A DNA stretch of 64,000 nt from CALLPQ01 sp964421675 (GCA_964421675.1 CAYQXV010000001.1:62001-126000), one strand, 5' to 3'. Positions 18,827 to 28,013 are shown, counted from the first letter of the stretch. The notes: generated by a model from the sequence alone, not told the origin. Numbers and translations are program-made.

Positions 18827-20413
18827 TCAGCTCCCGATACCGTTTGCAATCAGCAATATCAAACCGAGGATTATACCGGCCGGCAAGACATATTTGAACA
18901 AGACGCGGGATAGACGGATGAACATCGTTTCTGCAAAATCTTTTTGCTGAGCAACCAAGGCTTCTTTCCACCAACGACGTTGTTTTTGCTTCGGCAGTTG
19001 CGGTTCATCATAAGGCATGGCCGCTAACACCAAGACACCGCGGTTCTTCCACCGCTGGAATGCTTTTTTCAAGGCCCCATTCGCGACAGACCCGCGCAAG
19101 CGTCTGGTAAAGGGACGCCAATTGAAATCATCATTCTCATTGGAAAATTCAATATCGAGAAGAACCGCAGCAGGTTTAGAGCTTCCGCTATCCTCATCGA
19201 GGCGAACCACATTGTAAGACACACCGTAATTGCGCAGATAATCCTCAACATCGCCAAGGCTTGCTGCAGTCTCGGAACGCAAGAACCGTAACATTACCCG
19301 AACACCGCCAGTTTTCGGATTACTCTGCCACGCTACATTGCGTAATCTGGTTTCCCAGTAACGGGTTTTTGCATCAGTGGTGCGATAGGCATCTTCAAAA
19401 AGACTCTTGTCAGGGTTTTGGTGAACAACAAAAAAGCGCGTCTTCAATGTTTCGCTATCATCCATATCCGGATCAATAATCACATAATCGGAAGACATCA
19501 TCGCAACTTGGAATGGCAGTACCACACCAAACAAACGCGTTTGTTGCTGCGCCTCACCGTTCATTGAGCTGACATAATGCGCATCGCCCGAACGGGGGTC
19601 GAAAAATGTATTCACTTGACGGTTGGTGTTCAACGAAGAGCGCGCACGGCGTGCAAGTTCGCGGTGCGGCTCAACCGCTTGCGGGGTTTCCGCTAATTCG
19701 ATTCCTGTTGCGCGCAAACCGTCTAACTTAGATTTACATCGGCGCGCAGCTTCTGGTCCCGCAAAAACCATATCAAGACGGTCGCGAAGCATCATTTGCG
19801 CAGATTGATCAATCGCCAAGCCCGCACGGAAGCTCTCATGTTGTCCGTTCACATCCGGGTTGCGTTCACCGCGAATGCGTTCTGCGGTGCCCCAGTTTTT
19901 ACGTTCATGTTTTAGAAGAGACGAAAGTCCAGAACCTGGATGTGCAGACTGTGCAAGTTCGAGCACCTGACTTTCATGTACCGCAAGACACATATTGTCG
20001 GAGGCTTCATATTGCTCAACCGCCATAATACTGGATAGGGTTTGCAGCGCGCGTAACGCTTCGTAATCATATCCAAAATACGGATTATAAAACGGCACGA
20101 CCGCATAATCGGCAGTGCCACTCTTCACCGCCATCAACGCTTGCTCTTTAGTTCTTAGCGGTTGGCGCTGTTCGAGATTAAAGTTGAATTTATCAAAGGC
20201 ATGACGGTCACGAAATTCCTGATCGAGGCTTTGGCTAACCGCCTTAACGCCCCCATCATAAACACCGTGCTCACGAGCCTTGGCAATGAAGCGGCTTACC
20301 GCCTGATAGCCAAATCCATATTCTTCACCTGTAAACGCAACACGCGCCCGAGGACGTTTATCGTTCTCTTTGGGTGTTTCATTAAACGGTCGGTAATTTC
20401 CACCATCAGCCAT
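18827..20413 (-). CDS. Membrane-anchored prephenate dehydratase-like protein with ACT-like domain
   Basis: 528 residues resembling the prephenate dehydratase (PDT) fold plus an ACT domain. Lobe 1 starts RVAFTGEEYGFGYQAV and includes KSGTADYAVVPFYNPYFGYD (compare PDT SGEADYGVVPIENS); lobe 2 includes MVFAGPEAARRC and the motif KTRFFVV, matching the conserved PDT TRF motif. An ACT-like region follows (VRVMLRFL ... GDVEDYLRNYGVSYNVVRL) but lacks the Phe-binding ESRP motif. Long insertions (about residues 160-215 and 265-305) and a C-terminal membrane helix (about 505-525) are absent from normal PDT. The role is unknown; catalysis or aromatic-ligand sensing are both possible. The phenylalanine enzyme proper is probably elsewhere. 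Confidence 0.7.
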   Translation of the reverse strand: MADGGNYRPFNETPKENDKRPRARVAFTGEEYGFGYQAVSRFIAKAREHGVYDGGVKAVSQSLDQEFRDRHAFDKFNFNLEQRQPLRTKEQALMAVKSGTADYAVVPFYNPYFGYDYEALRALQTLSSIMAVEQYEASDNMCLAVHESQVLELAQSAHPGSGLSSLLKHERKNWGTAERIRGERNPDVNGQHESFRAGLAIDQSAQMMLRDRLDMVFAGPEAARRCKSKLDGLRATGIELAETPQAVEPHRELARRARSSLNTNRQVNTFFDPRSGDAHYVSSMNGEAQQQTRLFGVVLPFQVAMMSSDYVIIDPDMDDSETLKTRFFVVHQNPDKSLFEDAYRTTDAKTRYWETRLRNVAWQSNPKTGGVRVMLRFLRSETAASLGDVEDYLRNYGVSYNVVRLDEDSGSSKPAAVLLDIEFSNENDDFNWRPFTRRLRGSVANGALKKAFQRWKNRGVLVLAAMPYDEPQLPKQKQRRWWKEALVAQQKDFAETMFIRLSRVLFKYVLPAGIILGLILLIANGIGS

Positions 20414-20477
20414 GGATCAAGGTCCCACTTTCCCTGTTTACCAAGATAGATTAACCCGTGGGTCGAGATTAGGAAAG

Positions 20478-20533
20478 GGCGGAATCACGGACAAGTTGTT
20501 GCTCAATTACAACGTGAAATTCCGCCTTTTTTT
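20478..20533 (+). terminator. Intrinsic-terminator-like hairpin upstream of the acyltransferase gene
   Basis: Arms GGCGGAAT and ATTCCGCC, with inner CAC/GTG and GTTGT/ACAAC pairs, are followed directly by TTTTTTT (20527-20533) on the plus strand. No plus-strand gene lies upstream to be terminated, because 20413 is the start of a leftward gene. It may be an attenuator in the leader of the gene at 20610 or the end of a short non-coding RNA. Confidence 0.6.
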
Positions 20534-20609
20534 GCCAATTTCCAGCTTTTTGCTGTGCAAAGTGACGATTTCAGCCCAAAAAGGGGGATAACCGGTAAGG
20601 AACCCTTTT

Positions 20610-21245
20610 GTGTCCGATCAAAATAAGAGCGAAAAACTCGCCAATACCAGCCATGTCATTATTGACCCGGGAACCGCCGCACCCGCCCCTTCAAGCCGCC
20701 CCCTCTCCTCTATCTGGCGCTTTATCTGCACCAATTGGCTAAAATTGGGGGGCTGGAAAATTGAAGGGTCGTGGCCGGATCACAAAAAAATGGTGGTTAT
20801 CGCCGCCCCGCACACCTCTAATTGGGACGGGATCAATATGCTGGCCGCTGCTGGCCACTACCGCATCAAATTAAACTGGATGGGAAAGAAAAGCCTCGTT
20901 GAGGGCCCCTTTGGCGGGTTTGTACGGTGGCTTGGATGCGTTCCTGTTGACCGTTCAGCCAATAATGATCTTGTCCAGCAAATGACCGATGCATTTGCCC
21001 AGCGCGATGAGATGGTGCTGGCAATCCCGCCAGAAGGGACACGGTCGAAAACAAAAGGCTGGAAAACCGGCTATTATTATATTGCCCATCAAGCGCGCGT
21101 TCCGATCTTGATGACGGTTCTTGATTATGGCTCAAAAACTATCCGGGTCAGCGGAACGTTAATGCCCAGCGGCGAATATGATACCGACCTGCCGATTATT
21201 TTGACCCACTATGACGGGGCCAAAGGAAAGTTCTCAGACCGGTAG
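20610..21245 (+). CDS. Lysophospholipid acyltransferase (PlsC-like)
   Basis: Acyltransferase of the 1-acyl-glycerol-phosphate type. It has the catalytic HX4D motif APHTSNWDG (about residues 71-79), the acceptor motif GCVPVDRSA and the PEGTRS motif (about 149-154). 211 residues, shorter than membrane PlsC and without an obvious N-terminal anchor, as in the soluble-looking bacterial PlsC-like group. GTG start at 20610 is preceded by AAGGA. It sits downstream of the hairpin at 20478-20533 and converges with hslU with only 4 bases between. The exact acceptor is unknown. Confidence 0.85.
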   Translation: MSDQNKSEKLANTSHVIIDPGTAAPAPSSRPLSSIWRFICTNWLKLGGWKIEGSWPDHKKMVVIAAPHTSNWDGINMLAAAGHYRIKLNWMGKKSLVEGPFGGFVRWLGCVPVDRSANNDLVQQMTDAFAQRDEMVLAIPPEGTRSKTKGWKTGYYYIAHQARVPILMTVLDYGSKTIRVSGTLMPSGEYDTDLPIILTHYDGAKGKFSDR

Positions 21246-21249
21246 GCTA

Positions 21250-22563
21250 CTATAATACAAATTTGGACAGATCAGCGTTGCGGGCAACATCGCCGAGACG
21301 GGCCTCAACATATGCCCGGTCAATACTCATTTCTTGTCCATTGCGATCAGCTGCGTCAAACGAGACTTCTTCCAAAACTTTTTCCATGATCGTTGCGAGA
21401 CGACGCGCGCCAATGTTTTCGATCGTTGCATTCACTTCCGTTGCAGCATCGGCAATTGCATCGACACCATCATCGGTAAAAGAAAGCTTTAAGCCTTCCG
21501 TTGCCATCAGTGCTTCATATTGACGGACAAGGCTTGCTTCTGTTTCTGTCAGGATACGGCGCATATCATCACGGCTTAGCGCCTCTAACTCAACACGGAT
21601 AGGCAACCGCCCCTGTAACTCGGGCAAAAGATCTGACGGTTTTGAAAGATGAAACGCTCCCGATGCGATAAACAACATATGGTCGGTTTTCACCGGACCA
21701 TATTTTGTACTCACCGTGGCCCCCTCTATCAGCGGTAATAAATCACGCTGCACACCTTCTCGCGAAACATCAGCCGATCCCCCAGCACGATCAGCATTTC
21801 GCGCAATCTTATCAACCTCATCCAAAAAAACGATGCCGTCATTTTCCGCCAGATCAATTGCTTCTTTTGCGAGATTATCTTCATCCAGCAGATTATCGGA
21901 TTCCTCTGCGATTAACGGCTCATACGCCTCTTTAACCTTCAGGGTACGGCGCTTTACAGGGCCGCCAAATCCTTTACCGAGCAAATCGCTCAGATTAAGC
22001 ATGCCCATCTGCGCGCCCGGCATGCCGGGAATGTCAAAGCTTGGCATGGAGGCGGGCCCCTCCTTTAGGTCGAGATCGATCTCGCTGTCATCAAGCTCAC
22101 CATCGCGTAATTGCTGGCGGAATTTAGCGCGCGTTGCATCACCGGCTTTATCACCAACCAATGCATCCAGCACTCGCTCTTCTGCGGCGGCATGAGCGCG
22201 CGTTCGCACCTCTTCGCGTTTTTTCTCGCGCAACAACCCTATAGAAATTTCAATAAGGTCGCGCACGATGGAATCCACATCGCGGCCAACATAACCAACC
22301 TCAGTAAACTTGGTGGCCTCAACCTTGATAAAAGGCGAGCCCGCCAGTTTGGCCAGGCGGCGCGAGATTTCAGTTTTCCCGACACCGGTGGGCCCGATCA
22401 TCAAAATATTTTTCGGCGTAATTTCCTCGCGCATATTCCCCTCAACCTGGCGACGGCGCCAGCGATTGCGCAAAGCAACCGCAACAGCGCGCTTTGCAGC
22501 TGCCTGACCGATGATAAAGCGATCAAGTTCAGAGACGATTTCACGAGGGGAAAAACTGGTCAT
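21250..22563 (-). CDS. hslU: HslU (ClpY), AAA+ unfoldase of the HslUV protease
   Basis: ATP-dependent unfoldase that feeds substrates to the HslV peptidase. 437 residues with EIVSELDRFIIGQ at the start, Walker A GPTGVGKTE (about residues 57-65), the pore motif GYVGRDV, an I-domain (about 110-230), Walker B IVFLDEVDK, sensor GARRL, and a C-terminus ADLSKFVL that would insert into HslV. hslV is normally next to hslU; here the upstream neighbour is smr with a 114-base gap, and no HslV-like frame is present in the window. Confidence 0.97.
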   Translation of the reverse strand: MTSFSPREIVSELDRFIIGQAAAKRAVAVALRNRWRRRQVEGNMREEITPKNILMIGPTGVGKTEISRRLAKLAGSPFIKVEATKFTEVGYVGRDVDSIVRDLIEISIGLLREKKREEVRTRAHAAAEERVLDALVGDKAGDATRAKFRQQLRDGELDDSEIDLDLKEGPASMPSFDIPGMPGAQMGMLNLSDLLGKGFGGPVKRRTLKVKEAYEPLIAEESDNLLDEDNLAKEAIDLAENDGIVFLDEVDKIARNADRAGGSADVSREGVQRDLLPLIEGATVSTKYGPVKTDHMLFIASGAFHLSKPSDLLPELQGRLPIRVELEALSRDDMRRILTETEASLVRQYEALMATEGLKLSFTDDGVDAIADAATEVNATIENIGARRLATIMEKVLEEVSFDAADRNGQEMSIDRAYVEARLGDVARNADLSKFVL

Positions 22564-22677
22564 ACGGGTTAGTCCTGCGCTGCCATAGGGGCATAATGAA
22601 ACGGGTATAATGGAAGAACGCCAGAGGTAAGCGGCGATGGTCTTGAAAGCAAGATGCTAAGATGTCGAAATCATCGT

Positions 22678-23334
22678 CTATCGCGAACGAGGCTTGATAA
22701 AGACGTAGAATGCCCCCTCACCGCCATCACTGGGGCGCGCCTTTGCGACCCGCGTGACGAGGTCACGAAGCGGGGGTTGCTCGACCCATTCTTGAAATCT
22801 TTGCCGTAATATACCGCGCGGTGCGCGGTACATCTCAAAAGCGGGTGGGCGTTGCGGCTCTGGCGAGCCCTTGCCCGTTACAACCAATACACATCGTGCA
22901 TCCTGCACTTGCGCCAAAGTAATAAATCGGCGCAACCGCTCCTCCGCCGCAATTTGCGTCAACCCATGAAGGTCGAGCACCGCATCGATGGCGATACGCC
23001 CCCGGCGCACACGCTTTTCCATGGCCGGATCACCAGATTGAAACCGGCTAACCGATTGTGGTGCGCGTTTGGCAGCGCCAAGCGGCAACGGCGTTGGCTT
23101 TGTGATGGTTGGCGTTTTTTTGCCAGAATTCTTGTTTTTAAGCTTGTCTTTTGTGGCTGGGAGGCCTGACCCTTTTTCGCGCACAGGTGATGAACGCTCA
23201 TGAATTGGCTCACCAAAATCCTTTGGGATCGCTTTATACTGATTAATATTGCGAGTAACCTCATGCCATAATTGTTTCTCGGCCTCATTAAGCGTTCTTT
23301 TTCGGCGCGGTGTTCGGCTGGTTTTATCATTCAT
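22678..23334 (-). CDS. Smr domain protein (MutS2 C-terminal-like putative endonuclease)
   Basis: 218 residues: a basic, low-complexity N-terminus beginning RTPRRKRTLNEAEKQLWHEV, then a Smr domain with IDAVLDLHGLTQIAAEERL (about residues 112-132) and VLVVTGKGS. LDLHG and TGKG are the Smr signatures, linked to nicking-nuclease activity in homologues. The start ATG overlaps the mltA stop (ATGA), so translation is coupled. Part of the alphaproteobacterial tim44-mltA-smr-hslU block. Confidence 0.92.
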   Translation of the reverse strand: MNDKTSRTPRRKRTLNEAEKQLWHEVTRNINQYKAIPKDFGEPIHERSSPVREKGSGLPATKDKLKNKNSGKKTPTITKPTPLPLGAAKRAPQSVSRFQSGDPAMEKRVRRGRIAIDAVLDLHGLTQIAAEERLRRFITLAQVQDARCVLVVTGKGSPEPQRPPAFEMYRAPRGILRQRFQEWVEQPPLRDLVTRVAKARPSDGGEGAFYVFIKPRSR

Positions 23335-24731
23335 TGCGCTTGCGCTCGCAATCGCTCAACAACAGGTCTTGGCAATAAGACCGTAAGCTCGCCTTTTACG
23401 TTCATCGGGCTCGCAATATTTTTTGCCGCCACGCCGCGGCCCCAAAATACATCACCGCGCACAGGCCCCCGAATGGCACCGCCCGTATCTTGAATAATCA
23501 TCAAGCGGGCAAACGCCTCATCGCCGCGGCCCCTGTCCAATGCGTCAATGCTTACAAAAGCCGGTGTTCCCATGGCGTGATATCGCCGATCTGCGGCAAG
23601 ACTTCTACCCGCTGTCAATTGCACGCTTTGCGCCCCAAGGGGGCCTAAATTTTCTTCAGGAAGATTGCTAAGCGTTGTGAAAAATACAAATGATGCATTC
23701 TCTTCGCGCAAGGCCTGCGCAGCCTCAGGCGTCGCTTGTTCCAACCATGCGCGAATAGCATCAAGGCTCATGTCCTCGCGCGCAATTTCCCCGCGCTCAA
23801 TTAATGGCTTGCCAATCGCCGTATACGGATGACCATTTTGCCCTGCATAGCCAACGCGCATCACGCTATTGTCGGGAAATGTTAAAACACCCGAACCTTG
23901 AATTTGCAAAAAGAACGCGTCATCGGGATGCAGCCATGCAAGGACATCAACTTTTCCCGCAATTGCACCATCATTTATCTGCGCGCGATCTTCGAAAGGA
24001 ACAAGCCGTCCCGCTTTAACGCGCCCGGCCAATCTTGTGCCGGCCAGATCCTCGCGAAAGGCCCCAAGGTCAAGATCGATAAGGTCCTTTGGCCGCGCAT
24101 AAAGCGGGCTGCTGAGAGCAGAAGTACGCACCCTTGATGCTGGATAAACCGGCTCAAAATATCCTGTGAACGTTCCCTCACTCTTGTGCTGCACCAATCC
24201 GTCGCCCTCAAGCCTATTGATAATCTGCACAGGGACAAAATAGGATTGAAAAAACTCACGCACAGCGCCTTGCCGGAAACGTTCATTGCCCGCATAGGGA
24301 ACCGAATTGAGCACATTCGCCGCCGCGCTGCAGGCCGGTCTCCAGTCAGCAATCTTTCCGGAAATTGACTCAACGGGAAATGCCTCGCCCAATGCTTCGA
24401 GTGGATTTGCCGGGGCGTCATCGCGCTTTTTATTCATTGCCGCGCATGAGCGCAAAAATACCGGCAATGCGTCACCTAATGCATCATCGCCCCAGCCTGC
24501 CAGACGATCAAATCCGATAATTTCAATCGCCAATTGGGGCGTGCCGCGTAAATCTGCACGCACACTTTCTGCTCCCCCCGCATGCTTTGGTAATCCGAAA
24601 AAAAGAGTCATCCCAAGAAGGATGAATCCGGAAAACAATAGGCTGATAAGAATGCGCCGCTCACGCAATACGGCACTAAAGGGGGAGGTGAAATGATCGC
24701 GCTGCGCTATCGTCTTTGACATGAAACACAC
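23331..24731 (-). CDS. mltA: MltA-type membrane-bound lytic murein transglycosylase
   Basis: Cleaves peptidoglycan glycan strands, forming 1,6-anhydro-muropeptides. 466 residues with an N-terminal signal/anchor (about residues 30-48), the MltA barrel (GTFTGYFEPVYPAS; FFLQIQGSGVL; VGYAGQNGHPYTAIGK) and the C-terminal 3D domain with LMIIQDTGGAIRGPVRGD, containing the catalytic Asp. A start three codons in (ATG 24722) is possible. Downstream of tim44 by 53 bases, overlapping smr at its end. Confidence 0.95.
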   Translation of the reverse strand: MCFMSKTIAQRDHFTSPFSAVLRERRILISLLFSGFILLGMTLFFGLPKHAGGAESVRADLRGTPQLAIEIIGFDRLAGWGDDALGDALPVFLRSCAAMNKKRDDAPANPLEALGEAFPVESISGKIADWRPACSAAANVLNSVPYAGNERFRQGAVREFFQSYFVPVQIINRLEGDGLVQHKSEGTFTGYFEPVYPASRVRTSALSSPLYARPKDLIDLDLGAFREDLAGTRLAGRVKAGRLVPFEDRAQINDGAIAGKVDVLAWLHPDDAFFLQIQGSGVLTFPDNSVMRVGYAGQNGHPYTAIGKPLIERGEIAREDMSLDAIRAWLEQATPEAAQALREENASFVFFTTLSNLPEENLGPLGAQSVQLTAGRSLAADRRYHAMGTPAFVSIDALDRGRGDEAFARLMIIQDTGGAIRGPVRGDVFWGRGVAAKNIASPMNVKGELTVLLPRPVVERLRAQAQ

Positions 24732-24784
24732 CGCACCCGGAAACTATTAATGTCACCGATTATTCGCTCACCTATGCATTCAAC

Positions 24785-25468
24785 TTAAGTTGATGCGCCG
24801 GTTGCTACAAGCACCCAGTTTGGATCATTGGTGCCGCGCTTGCGTGAAAAGGTCCAACGGTCTTTGACCAGATCAATTCGATTGGGATCGCCGTCAATGA
24901 CATTTCCATCGCCGTCGCGCGTGACACGCACCTGGTTTGAAGAAAAATCAGTAACAGCGGTCAGCGCATCATCGCTTACATTGGCCGCAAACAAGGCAGC
25001 GTTTTCAATCCCAACAAATTTCAGATCAACAGATTGCTGCGCCTCATCGCGGCTCTCCACCGCACTGCTAAAGGCGTTAAAAACGCTGTCGCCTAAAAAT
25101 CTTCGCACACTGTTGAGGTCCCCTCGTGCAAAGGCCTCCACAATAAGCTCATAGGCTGACTTTGCACCATCAAGGAATGCGGCTTCATCGAATGCGGGAT
25201 CAGCATCTTGCAGTTTTTGCCCGCTCGCACTCAGCGCTTTGGCCGGTGTATCCAGAACTTCCGGGGTTTGGTCCGGCTGAGGGACATCCTCACGGGCATT
25301 GTCAGCATATTTTTTCAACCCGTTAGACAGGGCTTTGCGCAATGACTCAGCATCATTGCTGGCATCAGCACGCCCATCTTGTTCGCCGCCGGTTTCCCCG
25401 AGGGTCGAAACCAGCTTGAAAATCAAAAAGGCCGCCAGGCCACCAAAAACAAGAATGACGGGATCCAT
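24785..25468 (-). CDS. Tim44/TimA-like membrane-anchored protein
   Basis: 227 residues with one N-terminal membrane helix (VILVFGGLAAFLIFKLVST, residues 4-22), a charged spacer, and a C-terminal Tim44-like domain (about 85-225: DEAAFLDGAKSAYELIVEAF ... RWTFSRKRGTNDPNWVLV). The domain is shared with mitochondrial Tim44; bacterial homologues are inner-membrane proteins of uncertain role. Divergent from fxsA, which is the usual alphaproteobacterial arrangement. Confidence 0.93.
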   Translation of the reverse strand: MDPVILVFGGLAAFLIFKLVSTLGETGGEQDGRADASNDAESLRKALSNGLKKYADNAREDVPQPDQTPEVLDTPAKALSASGQKLQDADPAFDEAAFLDGAKSAYELIVEAFARGDLNSVRRFLGDSVFNAFSSAVESRDEAQQSVDLKFVGIENAALFAANVSDDALTAVTDFSSNQVRVTRDGDGNVIDGDPNRIDLVKDRWTFSRKRGTNDPNWVLVATGAST

Positions 25469-25602
25469 AGCTCAACAATGCGCTTTCTCGGTCAGATTCA
25501 ACAAAATTCAGTCGGCCAGCAGTTTTTAAGGGGTATTCCCTTATCATGTAGGATTGAGTCTTTATATAGGATGTACAACACAGAAATCACCACCTTAATT
25601 TT

Positions 25603-26007
25603 ATGCTCTTCATCCTCATTGCCCTATTTGTGATCGCTCCCTTTGTAGAAATTTATGTTCTCATCAAAGCGGGGCAGGTTTTTGGCGCCCCAATGGTCAT
25701 TTTCGGCACCATCGCAACGGCAATTATTGGGGGGATCTTACTCAGAATTCAGGGCTTATCGGCCCTGAATAAGGCACAGCGCGCCATTAGAGACGGAAAA
25801 GTGCCCGTGGAATCGGCGGTTGACGGGGTTTTATTGCTGGTCGCAGCCCCGTTTTTGATGACTCCCGGCTTTTTGACCGATGGTTTGGGGTTTTTGCTTT
25901 TGGTCCCGGCCATTCGGCGATTAATAGGGCGAATGGCGCTACGCCGCCTCAAACGGCAAGTTGATGAGGGCAAAGCAAGCATTCATATCTCGCGCCCACC
26001 GCGCTAA
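25603..26007 (+). CDS. fxsA: FxsA family membrane protein
   Basis: 134 residues with helices at about 2-20 (FILIALFVIAPFVEIYVLI), 25-45 and 75-95, and a basic C-terminus. The EIYVLIKAG segment and the LLLVAAPFLMTPGFLTD motif are FxsA hallmarks. The E. coli protein suppresses F-plasmid exclusion of phage T7; its normal role is not known. Divergent from tim44 with a 134-base shared promoter region. Confidence 0.93.
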   Translation: MLFILIALFVIAPFVEIYVLIKAGQVFGAPMVIFGTIATAIIGGILLRIQGLSALNKAQRAIRDGKVPVESAVDGVLLLVAAPFLMTPGFLTDGLGFLLLVPAIRRLIGRMALRRLKRQVDEGKASIHISRPPR

Positions 26008-26200
26008 ATTCAAGATTGGTTTCATCACCCGGCAAGGCGTATTGGGGCGTATTGGGGCGCGTTGGGTATTGCTGCATTTCAGGGCGCAGTGTATGACCCG
26101 CCATTATCAAAGATAACGACCAAAACCATCGCCCTAGATAAGCCCTTGCGGGCCCCAATCGGGCTCTCGACCAATAACCCAAGAATGACGAAAGTTTTCC

Positions 26201-26713
26201 ATGTCTGATACCCCTTTAAACGGCGAATCCGAGAATACACCTCAAGATGGCACCCCTATTGAGGCATCGATGCATGTGGTTGCACAATATTTGAAAGATC
26301 TCTCTTTTGAAAATCCCAACGCACCGGGCATTTATGGTGAGATGACGACCCAACCGCAATTTGAGGTCAATGTTGATGTCAGCGCGCAAGGGCTCGGCCA
26401 AAATCATTATGAAGTCGAACTTTCAGTTTCGGCCAATGCTAGCTTTAAAGACAAGCCAGTCTTCGTCGTTGAATCCACCTATGCAGGGGTTTTTCAGATT
26501 GAAGGCGTTCCCCAGGAACATCTAGAAGCGGTAATGGTGGTGGAATGCCCACGCCTTCTCTTCCCGTTTCTTCGCCAGGTTATCGCTGACGCAACGCGCA
26601 ATGGTAATTTCCCGCCCCTGATGCTCGATCCAATCGATTTTCTGCGCATGTATGAACAGCGCCGGGCCAAGGAAATGCAGGATAAAGAAAACGGGAATAC
26701 GGGCACAGCCTAG
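26201..26713 (+). CDS. secB: SecB protein-export chaperone
   Basis: Tetrameric cytoplasmic chaperone that holds preproteins unfolded and delivers them to SecA. 170 residues; core AQYLKDLSFENPNAPGIY near residues 28-45, FEVNVDVSAQ, a beta-strand-rich centre, and the family motif CPRLLFPFLRQVIAD (about 114-128) with PPLMLDPIDF. Typical alphaproteobacterial position after fxsA. The 193 bases between hold a short direct repeat (GTATTGGGGC twice, about 26038-26058) and no gene. Confidence 0.97.
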   Translation: MSDTPLNGESENTPQDGTPIEASMHVVAQYLKDLSFENPNAPGIYGEMTTQPQFEVNVDVSAQGLGQNHYEVELSVSANASFKDKPVFVVESTYAGVFQIEGVPQEHLEAVMVVECPRLLFPFLRQVIADATRNGNFPPLMLDPIDFLRMYEQRRAKEMQDKENGNTGTA

Positions 26714-26859
26714 TCAGAATCCAATCAAGAGATGGCGCAATTGTACCCAGAGCCAAATAGTCGCGCCCCTTCACCAAAAAGAACGCCTGACAAGAATTGC
26801 CAGCAGCACAGCCGCACGCTAGAAGCTGGCAAGACGACCCATGATTTTGAGGTAGACCA

Positions 26860-27477
26860 ATGAAAGATCCACTCTTTGGCAACAAGGTTGCTTTTGCCGT
26901 CCTATTCGCAATTTTGCTTATTGTTGGTTTGCCATTGCTTGCCGACAGCGTCTTTGGCGAAGGGGGCCACCATGGCGGCGGACACGGGGATGATGCTCAT
27001 GCACAAGCATTCCCGCAATATCCTATAGAAGTGTCTTTCGCATCGTCTGGCGAAAAAGCCGAAGAGAAAATTTTTGATTTGGGTGCGACAATGGCCGAAA
27101 TGACGCCGACGCAAGGCGAGCGCGCGGCACTGGCTTGTACGTCCTGTCACACATTCGAGAAAGGCGGCGCGGCGCGCCAAGGCCCGAATTTGTGGAATGT
27201 TGTCGGACGCCCTGTCGGCTCCGTACCCGGCTTTGATTATACCGACGCCTTGAAAGCCTATGGCGGTGAATGGACCTATGACCGGCTTGATTGTTTTTTG
27301 AAAAATTCACAAGCCTGTGTTGCAGGCTCAGCCATGGTGCAAAAAATCAGAAAAGACAAAACGCGCAGCTCAATTCTGGTGTTTCTTTCCACCCTGTCTG
27401 ACGACCCTGTCCCATTTCCTGCACCGTTAGAAGAGCATGCAGAGCCGCACGGCGAAGAGGGCGAAACGTCAGAATAA
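26860..27477 (+). CDS. Membrane-anchored class I cytochrome c
   Basis: Periplasmic electron-transfer protein tethered by an uncleaved N-terminal helix (about residues 9-29). A His/Gly-rich linker (GGHHGGGHGDD) precedes one c-type domain with the haem motif CTSCH (about 91-95), QGPNLWNVVGRPVGS, and SAMVQKI, which supplies the probable Met ligand where mitochondrial-like cytochromes have TKM. 205 residues with an acidic His/Glu-rich tail. It resembles CycM/c552-type carriers between the bc1 complex and an oxidase. The Gly/His linker could bind metal, but that is not shown. Confidence 0.93.
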   Translation: MKDPLFGNKVAFAVLFAILLIVGLPLLADSVFGEGGHHGGGHGDDAHAQAFPQYPIEVSFASSGEKAEEKIFDLGATMAEMTPTQGERAALACTSCHTFEKGGAARQGPNLWNVVGRPVGSVPGFDYTDALKAYGGEWTYDRLDCFLKNSQACVAGSAMVQKIRKDKTRSSILVFLSTLSDDPVPFPAPLEEHAEPHGEEGETSE

Positions 27478-27569
27478 ATTTTCTGATTTTCAAAACAGCC
27501 AATATCCTCAAAGCCAGCTATCTACTGGGAAACATTGACTCTGTGCAAACGTGTTCAGCACGCAATTTG

Positions 27570-27938
27570 CTAATCTTGAAATAACGCAAGCACATTTTCA
27601 AGCGGGCGTCCAATGACCGCTTTTTTATCACCGCATGCGATAATCGGGCGCGTAAGTAAGATTGGGTTTTCAACAATTTCTGCCCGCAAATCTTCATCGC
27701 TCAAATGATCCGCACCCAGATTACGCTCTTTATAGACCGCTTCGCCCGTTCGCATCATGTCACGAACGCCGCACCCGATAAGGTTTTGAAGGTGGGTAAG
27801 AGTTTGGATCGTAGGCGGCTCATCAAGATAGCGAATAACCTCAAAAGACTGACCGCGATCTTCCAACATCGCAACCACAGCCCTCGATTTTGAACATCGA
27901 GGATTGTGATAAACAGTAAATTTTTGTGTCATTGGCAA
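27570..27938 (-). CDS. arsC: ArsC family arsenate reductase (glutaredoxin-coupled)
   Basis: Thioredoxin-fold reductase: arsenate to arsenite using glutathione and glutaredoxin. 122 residues with active-site YHNPRCSKSR and the Arg residues corresponding to the E. coli ArsC anion-binding set in MMRTGEAVYKE, LTRPIIA and IGRPLENV. ATG 27932 is an alternative start. No arsR, arsB or acr3 gene is adjacent, so it may be a housekeeping ArsC-like protein rather than part of an arsenic operon. Confidence 0.9.
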   Translation of the reverse strand: MPMTQKFTVYHNPRCSKSRAVVAMLEDRGQSFEVIRYLDEPPTIQTLTHLQNLIGCGVRDMMRTGEAVYKERNLGADHLSDEDLRAEIVENPILLTRPIIACGDKKAVIGRPLENVLALFQD

Positions 27939-28013
27939 TGAAACCCTCCCGCTGCAAAACGCTAAGATTGCGGAGCGCTTGCGTTGCAGAGCGTCTCCAC
28001 CATCGCGCCTTAA

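Noticed and set aside
26038..26058. Tandem GTATTGGGGC repeat before secB
   Set aside because: Only two copies; no sign of an iteron array or CRISPR.
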